NCBI GenBank assembly: GCA_934045905.1
Contig: OW203763.1
Span: 43,859,941 to 43,923,940 of the forward strand
Length of the DNA: 64,000 nt
Direction: 5' to 3'
Source: Leuctra nigra
Lineage: Eukaryota; Arthropoda; Insecta; Plecoptera; Leuctridae
Of the stretch, positions 21,755-33,727 are shown piece after piece. How positions within the stretch are numbered: position 1 is the first letter of the stretch; every line of letters starts with the position of its first letter. The notes under the pieces were generated by a model that was not told the origin of the DNA, searched no databases, and was given only the letters and a program-made list of their open reading frames with translations. The translations under genes were made by a program, and so were the position numbers.

Positions 21755-22530
21755 CTAGGTCTTGAAGGCGCCGAGATGACCCGCGTTCTCTGAATCATGA
21801 GCCTCTTGCATGACCTCTCGTCTCAAATCCTTGGAAATGACAATCTTCCACGTGTAATGTTTTCGTAGGCTAAGCGACTTGTTGTCGTAGACGTCGTAGA
21901 GTTGTCCGTTCTCCACGCTGGAAAGTCGTTCCTCTCCTCTACGTCGCTTCGCATCCTCTTCCGCCATTTGTCTTTCACGTTTTCTCTGACGGTAATTATT
22001 TCGATTGAGGGTTCCACTGCTCTGGGCCGAGCGTTCGGCACTAAGTGCTCTTTCCTCTTCCGGTGAATAATGTCAAAGTCGTACCGTTAGAGTCTGATAG
22101 CCCACCTCGCTAAACGTCACGTAGGGTCCTTAAAATTGTTTAGCCATAGGAGGGAGTGATGGCCACTTATGACGGTAAATTTGCTTCCTTCTAGGTATGG
22201 TCGTATCTTCTCAACAAACCATATCACGGCTAAGCATTCCTTTTCCGTCACCGACAATTCCTTGTCTCGTTAGGGATCTACTATCGTAAGCTATAGCCTT
22301 CTCTCCGTCTTCCGTCTCTTGTGATAACACACTGCCAATCCCATAGTCGGACTCATCCGTTTGAACAATGAAGAGTTTAGTGAAGTCCGGACCTGCCATT
22401 ATCGGACGGACACCAGCATATCCTTGACCTTACGAAATGCTTCTCCTGCTTCTTCCGTCCATTTCCACTTGACTGACTTGCTACACAAATGATGGATAGG
22501 GTTTATGACGACTTGTCCTTCTCGAAGGCT
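21755..22530 (-). pseudogene. Gypsy pol fragment: RT connection, RNase H, integrase zinc start
   Basis: In order on minus: KSVKWKWTEEAGEAFRKVKD (after the RT thumb), FIVQTDESDYGIGSVLSQET (RNase H first strand with its catalytic D), AIAYDSRSLTRQ, then IRPYLEGSKFTVISGHHSLL (the usual TDH motif is SGH), then WKIVISKDLRREVMQEAHDS and AGHLGAFKT (integrase H-H start). At least one stop (after FKDPT) and frame changes break it. It differs from the 1-919 family. Confidence 0.85.
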
Positions 22531-22935
22531 GCTGCTTGAATACTATTAACTCTCACATGTTCTTGAAAACAAGCAATCATGTCAATAACCAAATCATGCA
22601 GCTGTCCACGACAGCCATTCTTCGTCATTTTTACAATACGATCATGTGAATTCCTGGTCAACTCTAGTCACGATACTTCCTCGGCTGAGTCCTCAGCGTC
22701 AAGGTGAAACAGTTGACCATTGGAGTATGCATCAAATTGGATGACATTGGATCACATTGAAGCATGTGACATATCCCATTCCAGCATCCAGTGTTCATGT
22801 CGGAGGAGTCGCACAACATTTTTTCCCACCACATATCTTCGTAATGCACTTTTAATCCAGAAAGTGCGAGCCGAAAATTCTCATGGAGGCGACACTTCCA
22901 CTGGTCAATTAAAGTGTCGTTCAACAGCAATACAA
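22531..22935 (-). pseudogene. Unidentified coding-like segment joined to Gypsy pol
   Basis: From 22930 the minus strand encodes LIDQWKCRLHENFRLALSGL, then YEDMWWEKMLCDSSDM and TPMVNCFTLTLRTQPRKYRD. After one frame change it continues LTRNSHDRIVKMTKNGCRGQ and LHDLVIDMIACFQEHVRVNS down to the Gypsy junction at about 22530. The near-continuous 130-codon reading suggests a once-real protein. I do not recognise it. Confidence 0.4.
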
Positions 22936-23061
22936 TTTTAGGGAGCAGTTTACAAAATGTTGAGAATGCAATTGGGTAGTTTGGATTATCTGCGACAAAA
23001 AGAAAATTCGCAATGGAACATCATAAGATAATACTTTCGTTAACGGCTTTTCACTCCATTC

Positions 23062-23513
23062 GCCCCACCGATGGCTGCCACCTTATCGCGGTGGTGGTGT
23101 TTGTGTTGGCCAATGATCCATTGCAGCTACGCCGGCGAGCATATGCTCATGTGTAAGGGTTACTCATGTCGGACAGGTCGGTGGTGAGGTCCAGACAAAG
23201 AGCAGCCAGGGTCGACCTACCCATATGCTCCCTTGAATTTGCGGTACCCTTCGGGCCGGCCTTCCCCCTCGAGATGGTGATCCCACTGAAAAATCGGGAT
23301 CCGCCGGCCCTAATCCTCGCACCCCCCCGGTCCGTCCCCATTCCGGCCTGGCCTTCCCACAAGTGCTGGAATCACCCGGATCGGGCCCGTTAGGTCGGAC
23401 CAACCCCATGTCCTCCACTTATATATAACAAAGTTAAAGTAAAAATTAATGTGCGCAATATAACCTCGTCGTTGACGCGCCATTAAACCACAATAATCTA
23501 ATCTAATCTAATC
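23062..23513 (+). mobile_element. Leader/tail short retroelement, full-length copy with clear ATCTA tail
   Basis: All parts are present: CACCGATGGCTGCCACC, GAGCATATGCTC, GTCGGACAGGTCGGTGG, TTCCCCCTCGAGATGGTGAT, GTGCTGGAATCACCCGGATC, GACGCGCCATTAAACCAC, then AATAATCTAATCTAATCTA. The terminal repeat is the typical short-repeat end of a non-LTR-mobilised element. Confidence 0.88.
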
Positions 23514-23875
23514 ACTCCGTTCGTCCAAACCGTAATTTCACCTTTTATCCCAGGCATAGTGTAAACTATGTCGGATCTATAGAAAAATTCAATGACTTTT
23601 GCATTTACAATCTCCGCATTGGTATTATAAGTGTTCGATGTAGTACGAGGATCCTTCTGTAGGTTCATCTTAAGGACGCTGCATGTACCTTTAATTACTT
23701 TTACGCGCTTTCTAGGAAAATTAGGTAGCGATCGAGCTACTCGCTAACAGCCTTCCCATGAGCTTGGGAAGTTTGGTATAATTGTTTAGATGTAGGATTT
23801 GGTGGAGTGGCCAACAATGCCTTCTTCCGTGCTCTGTTTTTCGTTCAATAAAAACGCGCACCCCGACTGGGAATC

Positions 23876-23955
23876 GAACCTAGATCTTTCGGGTATCACC
23901 ATTTGTGGATGAGTTGAGAGGCTAAGGAACAAAAGGTTTACGTTGGACAAAATGA
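23876..23955 (-). mobile_element. tRNA-like head of a SINE
   Basis: On minus, GGTTCGATTCCCAGTCGGGG is a good RNA polymerase III B box with T-arm. About 35 bases upstream TTAGCCTCTCAACTC is a poor A box. The acceptor stem does not pair well, so it is not a functional tRNA. A tRNA-derived SINE fits better. Confidence 0.45.
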
Positions 23956-24207
23956 AATGTTGATACGGTCACAAGCAAAGTTTTTGCTATCTCCTTTTGC
24001 TCGCTGACTTCACTACGAGAATCTACCGAAGAAAGCATCGCATCGCGTGGGTAGCACTTAATATTGAGACGTCAAGAAAGAGGGAAATTCGGTTAAGAAA
24101 GCATCAGTACCTAGTTTGTCAATGGTAAAACAGAAACATACATATTGCCAAAACACTGGCAAATTTAATTGTCCCTTTATAATATATCAAATTTTATACT
24201 TATTGCT

Positions 24208-24625
24208 TTGACACTTGTGGTTTTGTTCTCAAAAAATTGTGTAAACTCCCTGAAGCTGTCCTGAAATCACCAGCCAGCCGCGCTATGCTGAGGCTGTTAG
24301 TCGGCAGTCGCCAGTCGGAGGCTCAACGTGTCGGACATGTTCGGTTGCTGCTCGCTCTGTGTTATATTATTATTATTATTATATCTTGATTTGCAACAGA
24401 AACCAAATTCCACAATGTGCAAATATAATAAAAACATATAGCAGACAAAACAGATTTCCCTGAAACAGGTTCGTTGGATAAGAACAACAGATCATTTAAC
24501 AAGATAATATTAAATAATAATACATATGGCTCTGTTTGTTAATCATGGCACGGCTTCAATGTAACTGCATAAAAGTTAGTGGTGAGTTTCGGTGCTCTCA
24601 TTCTTGTATTTAGTCACTCCGTATT
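24208..24625. repeat. Interspersed repeat family D, copy 2
   Basis: 24208-24365 matches 10981-11145, with a local duplication AGTCGGCAGTCGCCAGTCGG. After about 180 unrelated bases, which contain a short ATT repeat at 24366-24380, the match resumes at about 24555. Confidence 0.65.
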
Positions 24626-25629
24626 TTAATTTTGATTATTGAGACTGCGTTGCCACCGGAATACATGATATTTACAAATCTTAGACTCGCCTGCGGAGTA
24701 GTTCCGTAGAATATCCAGCACCTGTGTGATGATTGAACCTATTCTTACTATTAAAACAGCGAAGATCTGGCCAATCACAAGATGCAAGACCCACGAGAAA
24801 AGTTCTTTGGCCCGGGATTCCACTAACATAACATACACAGGAATAGAATCAACAATAGAAAACAGGCGTTTTACTAGTGTTCAATATTAATTTATATCAG
24901 AAGAGTGAAGATACACAGAAGTTGTTCTTATACCTACATTAATTATATTGTCCATGCTAGTGGTGACAGCCTTCGAAGTTGTGGTGTGGCATCGTGTATG
25001 AACATTCTTTTTGTATTCAGAGGGAAACCAGCTGTTTAATTTTTCATATCATTTGATTAAAATTTTGTTTGACAACAATTAGTAGATGCGTGGTGAACTT
25101 TTGATCATATTCATACCAAAAATATGAGGCTTTATTACCAACATTTTCCCGTAAATACATTTATTCTAGCTCCTTTAGTTACGTCACTACGACTAATTAT
25201 TTAAATGACGTCATTTTATTAAATAATTGAATAAATCCAAAAATAATTAATATTATCACCCAATTTTTTTTTCAAGTATTGAATCCTTATATAATACATA
25301 CTTTTTATTGAAAACAAATATCAAATTGTGTTCTGTGATTCTTAAAAAAATTATTTTATGTTCTCAAAATTTGAACTTTACACGTAATTTTGGGCAATTT
25401 CCCTTCACTTCTCTGCTTAAAATTTTTTTTTTGTTGTAATCAGCGAATTTTTCTGAATAAGGTCTGATGAAAAAGTCAAATCTTGCAATTTGTCCCGGGT
25501 TAAATGCTTCGTTGCTTGGCCTATTGATGCTTACTTAAGACTTGGTATTCAATTATTCATTATTACTCAGCCAATAGATATTCATAATTTATCATTATCG
25601 TTACTGCATCAGTAGTGCTTTCATATCCG
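24626..25629. other. No gene seen
   Basis: AT-rich. A pair of CRE-like sites (TTACGTCACT and ATGACGTCAT) lies at about 25181-25215. No supported coding region. Confidence 0.4.
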
Positions 25630-25712
25630 GTAGAGTTTGTGTTGGCCATTAGCCCACTGCGGCTATGCTGGCGAGCATTTATGCTCATGACTAAGGATTA
25701 CCCATGATTTCT
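25630..25712 (+). mobile_element. Leader/tail retroelement, old leader fragment
   Basis: GTTTGTGTTGGCCATTAGCC, GCTATGCTGGCGAGCATTTA and TGCTCATGACTAAGG are a diverged leader. The hairpin stem is kept as GAGCAT-TT-ATGCTC, so the arms still pair although the loop has grown. Confidence 0.6.
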
Positions 25713-25921
25713 TTCCTCCTCGGCAGGGTACGGGAGTTGCCCATATCTGAGAGAGTGTTTGCGATCTCACCCCAAATGAGGTTGTGTCTCGTGTTGCTTT
25801 CAAAATTCTTTTGAATCTTGACGCTTCCCCACACATCTACGGTTTTGTAAGTCCTCCTCTGAAGTATTTTTAATAAATTTCGTTTTGATTCTTCTTCACT
25901 AATTTTCAGAATATTGTTCAC
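25691..25921 (-). pseudogene. Myb/SANT-like domain fragment
   Basis: The minus strand reads SEEESKRNLLKILQRRTYKT, with LIWGEIANTLSDMGNSRTLP further on. The spacing of an EE-x-L-L-x-I helix, a W-x-E-I-A helix and an SRTL-type third helix agrees with the Myb/SANT-like domains found in Harbinger-associated and other transposon proteins. The middle is unusual, and the second W is absent. Short and truncated. Confidence 0.4.
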
Positions 25922-28051
25922 GGAGGTTTTTATAGAAAAAGGTTTACTGACTACCTCTACTACCTACCTACTACTTCTTTCACTTTGAAGTTGTGTCCAC
26001 CAAGTTGATCAGAATTGGCGGGAGAAACAAATCTCGCCGAATGGCGTCAAAATCTCGATCACTTGCGTTAATTATATACTTATGTTCGGCCACGAACTGT
26101 ATATAAAGAGGCAGTCGATGTAAAGTCGATTTAATGTCGCCCCTTAATATATTTTAAATTTATACAATTGTATAGGTTGGTTCATAATACGTTATGGCAA
26201 TATTACTCTGCCTTACCATGCACATTCCCGATCAAACGAGCTCGTGGTTTGAGATCGTCCAGAGCAACCTTCGTCTTCAATGTCGAAAGCAAATCCATTG
26301 TTTTTTTCTCGAAGAATATCTGGATCATGGTTATGATCTTGCAAATATTGCACAGCGCGACTTTCCGCATTGATATACATTGTTTCCAGTTCCTGCACCA
26401 CCCGTCACAATACAGCGCACATACTTCATCTCTCGCTTTTCCATTACAGTTCACTTATAAAATTGTCTTTGCACCTATGCACGCACCTTAAAGCGCAGTG
26501 GTGGTGCAGCCTTTATCATCTGCTATCTCTCCACTGCCGGATTCTCCAATTGTTATATCTATCCAATTGATATAAATCCATATTGAATCCCTGGGTATGT
26601 ATACCAATCTATTGCAGGACAAACAACTGTCACAAAGAATGTGTTAAGTTATATTTGTTACAAATCATAAGGGATAAGTTGATTATACTATTTGTAGGGG
26701 GAGCAAAAATATTTGTATCTATATTTAATGGAGAGAAAGGTTTATGATTGTTGCAATTTTACCCATGATTTGGTCGTTCGTCGGTCTTACATTGTTTACA
26801 ATAAAGCTTGAAAATATTCATAATGATTTCAATCATCACAGGATGGTTGTTTGTTTCGGAAGCAAGTATCTTTTGTGTTGGTACTACATTTATTTTATTT
26901 TAGTTCAAGCTGTCTTCGCTGACATTTAGAGACCAAATTTAAGGCCACATAAAGAGGGATGGGTGGAATTGAATCTGCCATTTCCTTAATGATAGTATTG
27001 TCTAACAGAGTATTGGCCAACGAAAAATGGACGAAGTTAGTTAGACAATGTCACCATGTAAATTATTTCATTGAAAATTTGACAGTTTTACTTTCGTGGG
27101 CATGAGGTTTGTAGCACTTGTAGAATCGATCTGAAGTGGTAAACTAAATGGAATTTTTTCTTTAAAATATTGTTTTTAATACTATTTATCATCATCATTA
27201 AAAATCATTATCATGCAGTACATTATATTTCAATCAATGAAATCACCCATTCTACTGTTTCAAATGGAAACTTTTGAAACGCAGCTCAATGCAAAGAGGT
27301 ACTTGACAAGCGGAACAACAGATTCGCGTTCTCTTCTCTTTTATCTTCGTGCTGCACAGCCTGCATCGTCTCCATGTCAACTGCTTCTCGAGGATATGAT
27401 TGCCCACCTATGCTAGTCGCCCATCGTCTGGAACAGTCATTCTGGAACGGTTACACATTTTGGTAGGTGCTTGTTATTTTTATTTTTTTTTACATTGGGG
27501 AGCATTTCTTTTATAGCGGAAAGCTAAACTGATATAGACTTTTTCGGTTGGCATTGAAGGCAATGAAGAGTGGCAATGACTTTTGTCCCCTTTGTTTTGG
27601 CATCATCAATAATAACTGCTTCATGGTATTTGTGGGTCCTGAGATTAGGCATCAATTGACCAATATCTGCCATGAAGAAGACGTTCTTACTTTCTGGTCA
27701 GGTCTGCCAGGCTGTCAGCTGACTTCTTGCGTGGCGTCATTTTCCTTCCAACCACTCGGAAGGCGTTTTCAAATAAGATGGTGGGAATTGAAAAAAAAAC
27801 GAGAAATTAAAAAGCTCAGATGAGCCATTGCCATAGAATTTACAATTACAAACATAAGTAAACATGAATATCCAGACAAATCATTGAGGAGATATGCTTT
27901 ATTACCAATTGTATTTTCTCTGGCTTTGAAATGAAATTGCACACGGGTTCCTCTAACTTGTTTTGAGTTATAAGTTTTGTATTTAAAAATGTGTGTTTTT
28001 AAACTGAACCGACGAGCACGAAAGATAATAAATATGTATATATTTATTTAT

Positions 28052-28053
<2 letters not shown>
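25922..28053. other. No convincing gene; contains a shared 100-bp repeat
   Basis: 26610-26705 (GACAAACAACTGTCACAAAG to ACTATTTGTAGGGGG) matches 35765-35875. Around 26210-26455 the minus strand has coding-like but frameshifted text (YINAESRAVQYLQDHNHDPD) that I cannot assign. The rest shows nothing. Confidence 0.4.

Positions 28054-28111
<58 letters not shown>
28054..28111. repeat. TA dinucleotide microsatellite
   Basis: An uninterrupted run of about 29 TA units. Such runs are length-variable and can extrude cruciforms. Confidence 0.97.
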
Positions 28112-28114
<3 letters not shown>

Positions 28115-28129
28115 TATGTTTCTTCAATA

Positions 28130-28709
28130 TAACGTAAGCTTTATGAATCCAGTGTACAGTGGCGTAATTTCGCATGCTGAACATTTTCTACGATATTGTT
28201 GACAATTAAAGGAGGATTCACTTCATGAAGCGTTCTGGAAGATTTTATCTCGTATGACTCTTCTCTTACTTCTAACCATACATACAAGTTCTTCCCAATG
28301 GGGTGCATATAATTAAGAGTAGCATTTTTGTCGATGATTTCAGCATACCATTGCTTGGTTGCCAGGTTACAATCCCACTTTCACAAATGAACCAATCTTC
28401 ATTGTAGGTGGAGATTCTGACGAATGTTTTGTGTCAGTCTGATTAGTAGATTCATCGCATTTAATTGGAACCAAATCTTCACTCTCGTCTTCCATCGTGT
28501 CACAATCTTCCTCACTCGTCATTTCGGCTGCTGCTTGCAGAACTTGCACCAACCAGCGTACTCATCGAGGCAACGGTTGAGCGCACTTCGAGACACGTCA
28601 TATTGCCGACCTCAATGTGGTGTACTGTATGATGTTTTGGAATAGCCAGAACTTTTCCCCACCTTAAAGCTGAATCTGCTTCATATATCGAAACATCTGA
28701 AGCTGGCAC
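28130..28709 (-). pseudogene. Degenerate ORF of an unidentified transposon-like protein
   Basis: In order on minus: EADSALRWGKVLAIPKHHTV, an acidic linker (SEEDCDTMEDESEDLVPIKC), SPPTMKIGSFVKVGL, then after a stop and frame change WYAEIIDKNATLNYMHPIGK and VNPPLIVNNI. The G-x-F-V-x-V ... W-Y-x-A-x-I arrangement looks like a small beta-barrel near the C-terminus of repetitive insect proteins. At least two frame changes and one stop make it non-functional. Confidence 0.5.
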
Positions 28710-28962
28710 ATATGTCGGGGATTGGCGTGGCGAATTAAACCAATCAGTCTAATTAAATACTAATCTTTATATAATTTAAAATTTAAATGATATACACAAT
28801 TATATTAAGTTAAGAGTTGTGAAATACGATGCAATCCCTGAAAAGCATAAAGCTTATGGGTCGCAGCTTGTGTATTACGTGTATGTTCTTACATTGTACT
28901 GCCTTGACAAATGGAAATAAACTAATAAATAATTATTATAATAAATGGGGGGAATAAATGTC

Positions 28963-29062
28963 CCCCCCCCCCCAAGTCTGCCCCATTCTGAACTGGCTTT
29001 CTTACCAGTTTCATACTCCCCCGGATCGGGCCCGTTAGTTCGAACCCTCCCCATGTCCTCGC
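28963..29062 (+). mobile_element. Leader/tail retroelement, middle fragment
   Basis: After a run of C, AGTCTGCCCCATTCTGAACT and ACTCCCCCGGATCGGGCCCG correspond to the end of the proline-rich middle. The tail is cut at CCATGTCCTCGCC. Confidence 0.7.
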
Positions 29063-29064
29063 CT

Positions 29065-29400
29065 CGTCGATCGACACTTGGTTTGGTCGTAATCGGCGCT
29101 GAAGTTTATACGTTCTTGGCCAAATTGACGGAATCCACTGTCATCTATTGCCAACTTCTCAAATCTTTAGAAATATAACGAACATCGGACTGCGCCAAGT
29201 GATCTTTTTTCGATGGCGGAATCGTTATTTTCACAAAATGTGTCGGGTTCAGTTGATTTGAGGGAACAGGAAGAGCCGAACATTTGTGGCGTTGAAGACA
29301 ACAAGTGCTGGTTTTCGCATTGTATGCTTCTACTGTCCGACACTTCACACAACACGCGAATGGTTCTCGTTTACCATCAACACTCACACACTTACATGTT
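29065..29400 (-). pseudogene. hAT-like transposase N-terminus with BED finger
   Basis: The minus strand reads FACCVKCRTVEAYNAKTSTC, CLQRHKCSAL, and later DVRYISKDLRSWQ. C-x2-C ... H and the (A/S)KDLRP-like block are the opening of hAT transposases of the Zbed type. After the block the frame is broken (stop after RSWQ) and the fragment ends at a retroelement piece at 29062. The RNase H-like catalytic core is absent. Confidence 0.6.
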
Positions 29401-30518
29401 CTCTTTTCTCATTTTCTTCTAACTTAATTATGTCCGAATTTGCCAATAACTTCTCAATCAAGCATTAAGAAGTGGATATTACTTCTTCTGTCATCGTGTA
29501 GTCCACGTTTGTGCTCCAGGAAAAATCACCCCAAACTGATTGTCACCGTGAGAAAATGCTGAGCTGTTCAGTTACTTGCTTCATGCAGACGTCACATGAG
29601 AGAGGATGCTTGTAAAACAAACCCATGTGCTGTGTGTGGGCGAGGCGAGGTCAGCAATTCCTCAGATTGCTTATACGCAACTCAGCCTACTAAGATATTA
29701 TTGAGTCAACGACAGTAACTCGGTCAGGTCACAAATCTAATCTACTTAGTGTATATAGACAATTCACATTTGTGCATTTCAGTCACGCGGGACCATTAAC
29801 TATGCACACTCACGCACGGCTTTTGGCAGTGGTGTGCACACTCACGCACACTCACGTCTAAAGTCATGAGTCTCGTGCTCACCTCCAGTTGATAACCAAC
29901 ATGTGAACACTAAGAGTTCACATAATATATGAAAAAATCACAAAAAAATATCACGTAATTCCAGTGATTTTAAACTGACGCACACATGTTTAACTGACAT
30001 TTTCTTAGTAAGTAGTCTATGATGATAATGATTAAATATACTTCATTTTAAGAAAGATTGGTTATATCTTGTGTAGAAAATCTTATTATCAACGCATTAA
30101 ATTATCTTCACTTCTTAAAAAGTACTGTGAAAACATACGAAGTGTTAGTCGAACAAAATGGTCGCAATGGTCAAGAATAGGAAAACATTAATTTTTTATA
30201 ATAGGTAATGAATTATAAATATTTAAGAGATGTAATAGTGTCACTTCATATTCTTAAATTTAATTTTGTGGTGATCTTTCCAATAGTGAAAGAATCCCTT
30301 CATCAAAATTGAACCGGATTAGTACCGGATTAATCATACTTGATTAAAACCGTCAATATTGCGGAAACAACTTACTTAGCTGGTTCTTTATAAAAGGGAG
30401 TGTCTCAAAAAGTTTGGTTATACGTTTGATAGAATAGATTCGGCGTTAAATGCGCGTAAAATTCAATTTTTTCCCAACACATGAGTTGGGCTAGATTAGG
30501 GTATGGACGCGTACACTA
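29401..30518. other. No gene seen
   Basis: A short plus-strand stretch at about 29590-29680 encodes NPCAVCGRGEVSNSSDC, which may be a zinc-knuckle scrap, but it is too short to call. Otherwise AT-rich DNA. Confidence 0.35.
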
Positions 30519-30594
30519 CTGTGTAGTAGTATCACATGACCGTGTGTAGTAGTGTCACATGGCTGTGTGTAGTAGTGTCACATGGCTGTGTGTA
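30519..30594. repeat. 23-bp minisatellite, three units and a part
   Basis: GTGTGTAGTAGTGTCACATG repeats at about 23-24 base spacing, with a first slightly diverged unit at 30519. Confidence 0.92.
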
Positions 30595-31824
30595 TGTAAA
30601 ATTTGTATGGGGGCAAATAACTTACAGGCCTTCCCCAATGTGGGGATTGCTACAAAAAATAGGATTGCTATTGTACTATTGCTACACCATAATCTTGCCC
30701 GTAACATTCCTCTCTAGGCTAGTCTCACATTTCTCAGACTACCTACCTTGTATCTACACAGTATGCCAACCCCACCGATGGGGTTGGTTAAACCGATGGG
30801 GTTTAACAAATAAAAAAAACAAATACGATTTAATGATTATAATATGAAACTTTCCTCTATAACAACTTCAATTTTAAAATAAACAATCCGACAAATGTCG
30901 CAAGTCCAAGCCACATCGAGTCGCTCGTGAAGACCGGCTACGACAGCAGGTATTGACCAAACTCGTTTTCACGAGAGTCGAGGCGAGAGTGAAATCACGT
31001 GTAACGACTTTACCTAATTAGCTGGTTGGTTATTAAAAAATGTTGATAACTGACCGTCCTTGCAAATGGTGGCGTGATCATCCCAATCAGATTGGTTCTG
31101 GATACGATGGTAATATTTACAGGGATGCGATCAATTACTTCTTGAAAGTAATTTTGAATAAAAATTAGATTTGTAAGTTTAAGACGGTCTTGACTGCATA
31201 AATCTCTTCTATTAGGTATACGCTCGCCTTCAATTTAGGACTTGCATGATGTAGAATTCTGGTTACAAAATTGAGTATTATGGCAGATTTATTTCACACT
31301 ATCCGTTTGTACCTTTCAGCTCAAGTCACTGCATATTGTTATGCCAAGAATTCGCATGGAATCGCAGCATTTTATCACCAAATCGCTTTTCTTGTATGCG
31401 TGAGTCATCCTTTTGGGTCCACTTAAATAAATTATCAATTGTTTTTATCAAAATACATATAATTTACAATGCTGAGAAATATCAAAAAAATTATCAAACA
31501 ATTGCATATCTGCAATTGAATAAAAGATACTTCGATTTTAGTTCATGCGCATGCGCAATTGCACACAACAATAGGCGAGAATTCACCGCCATCTTTATTC
31601 TTTATGAATCCTGTTTCACGGCCTTATAAAGTAAATTTCCAGCTAAAAAATTAATCCACTATTGATCAAATCTACAAATCTACAACGTATGTGCCCTTAA
31701 TTAAAATGTAGGGCCTTAAATTTACGACGTGTCGAAAAATTCGACAATGGCACTTGGAGGGTTAAATCTCAATCGGAATTGGAACTTGAATGCGAAAACT
31801 AGTACTAGTAAAACTAGTTATATT
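30595..31824. other. No gene seen
   Basis: At 31541-31560 CATGCGCATGCGCAATTG resembles an NRF-1/ewg binding site, but no transcript is evident next to it. At about 30900-30950 a GC-richer plus-strand stretch (SHIESLVKTGYDSR before GTATTG) could be a tiny exon. Neither is strong enough to call. Confidence 0.35.
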
Positions 31825-32258
31825 TTATACCATCCCATTGCTTTGAGCATAATGTGGGCTTGAGATAATATGCTTGAAATTCCACACATCAGAAAATTCT
31901 TGGAATTGTGCTCTACTAAATTGAGGCCCATTATCACTAAATACAATATCCGGTATGCCGTGTCTTGCCATAATTGACTTAAGATGCTTGATTATTTCAT
32001 TGCTTGTAGTGTCTTTACTAAGAGTCGCTAGTTCTATGTATCTGGAGTAACAATCAATCACGAGCAAAAAATGCTTTCTATCCATCTCAAACAGATCCTC
32101 CCATGGTCCCATCCTCCCATGGACCTCTTCTCCCATGGTCTGCTAGGAATTTCGTGTATTTTAAGTGGTTCTTTACGATTTGATTTGTGATGCCATAAAC
32201 AAGCATCACAATTTCGAATAACATTATCAATGTCATTATTCATTCCAGGCCAGTACAA
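31825..32258 (-). pseudogene. Second Gypsy element: integrase part
   Basis: Minus strand: YWPGMNNDIDNVIRNCDACL is the zinc-domain end (CxxC), and HKSNRKEPLKIHEIPSRPWE leads to the core. The core frame holds FLLVIDCYSRYIELA (first catalytic D region, damaged), IVFSDNGPQF (second D) and IISSPHYAQSNGMV, where the frame ends before the catalytic E. A short local duplication around CCATGG at 32101-32140 breaks the frame between the domains. Confidence 0.9.
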
Positions 32259-32595
32259 TAATTACCTTGCTCTGCTTTTCCATTTTTCCATCCTTAAATG
32301 GCATGTATGAATTTTTGTAAGCATTTCATTTCTTAACTCTTTGGGCACGACAATTCTTTTTCCTTTAAATACAATATCAAATGCAATTGTCAACTCGTCC
32401 TTCATATTCCAGTATTGCCTGATCTCTAATGGTACCTACATTGTTTTTGAGCTCCGGCCAGCCATTTTTAATGACTTCACATAATTTAATGAGCTCTTCA
32501 TCCTTACAACGTATCATTCTGCAATACCAAATTTTTACCCTCTGTAATCGGTATTCCTGTCATTACCATCCATACCTGAGCATTAAATTCACGAT

Positions 32596-33727
32596 CTATT
32601 CGTAATTTTCTTCCTCTTTTACAGTTTGAAATGCACGCGACAAAGTGTCTGCTATATATAATTCCGTTCCAGGTCGATAAGTGATCATGACATCATACTT
32701 TTGTAACGTAAACAACATTCTCTGAAGCCTGGGTGGACAATCTATCAATGGTTTGTTTTGAAAGATTCCAAAGGTTATGATCACTTTCGACTTCTACTTT
32801 TCGAGCATACACATACTCGTGAAACTTGTGACATCCGTATGTGACAGCAAATAATTCTTTCTCGATTTGACTATTATTTTTCTGGGCTGTTGTAAAAGCC
32901 CTTGAAGCATATGCAACAGGTGCATTGTTTTGCAACGACACTGCCCTCTTACCATCCTTACTAGCGTCAACAGATATTTTTACTGGCTTTCTGACATCGT
33001 AATATTGTAATACCGCCCTTGTCACTAAAATCTTTTTTAGTTTATTAAATGCCTCCTGGAACAAGTTCCCTGAGTGGGGCTGTCAAACACTAATTTTTGG
33101 AATGAAGCGACTTACATATGCTAACATCCCAAAGAACCTTTCCACATCTTTTTTATTTTGCGGTGTTTGCATGTTGACAATGGCACTTATTTTTTACTCG
33201 TCCGCGACAATTCCCTCCTGCGTTACAATGTGCCCCAAAAATTTAAGACTACTTTGCCCATTTTTATACTTGTTTTTATTGAACCTCAGATTACATTCCC
33301 TTGCCCGCTCCAGTACCCTTTTCTAACGTTCATCTTGTTCTTTCTTTGTCGCACCCCTAACGAGCAAATCATCAATATTTGAATCCACGCCTGGAATGTC
33401 ATCAAACATCACTTTTGTAGTCCTATGAAATATTTCTGATGCACTACTAATTCCGAAGGGCAAACGCAAATATTTGGATCGGCCCATCGGTGTAATAAAC
33501 GTACAGAGTTTCGAACTCTCCTCATCTAGTGACAATTGATAAAATCCGCTGTTTGCGTCCAGCGACGTGAAATATTTCGCTCCAGTAAGTTGACTTACAA
33601 TGTCTTCAAACGTATTTATCTGATAATATTCCCGCTTAATTGCATCATTTAAACTTTTCGGATCCATACAAATCCTCAACTTCCCGTTGATAACGCATAA
33701 AAAACTTTTGGCGTTCCATTGTTTCAT
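32596..33727 (-). pseudogene. Second Gypsy element: RT and RNase H part
   Basis: RT: NGKLRICMDPKSLNDAIKRE, KYFTSLDANSGFYQL (first catalytic D), LRLPFGISSASEIFHRTTK, then SNIDDLLV. The family normally has an aromatic residue before the IDD; here it is N, so the polymerase site looks impaired. RNase H: VKISVDASKDGKRAVSLQNN, YASRAFTTAQKNNSQIEKEL, VESDHNLW (family TDH is SDH), IDRLSTQ, ITYRPGTELYIADTLSRAF. Frame changes occur between RT and RNase H (about 33064-33323). Confidence 0.92.

Noticed and set aside
23876..23955. A functional tRNA gene
   Set aside because: Good B box only; A box poor and the acceptor ends do not pair, so a SINE head is the better reading.
26203..26455. Coding-like minus-strand frames (YINAESRAVQYLQDHNHDPD)
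   Set aside because: Two overlapping frames each look half coding; no family, splice site or continuation could be found.
29590..29680. Zinc-knuckle-like NPCAVCGRGEVSNSSDC on plus
   Set aside because: Only one short C-x2-C stretch, with no surrounding gag or ORF1 sequence.
31541..31560. NRF-1-like site as a promoter
   Set aside because: No transcription unit or CpG-rich context beside it; a single palindromic match is not enough.
33102..33382. Plus-strand frames inside the Gypsy RT region
   Set aside because: They are antisense shadows of the well-supported RT and RNase H readings on minus.
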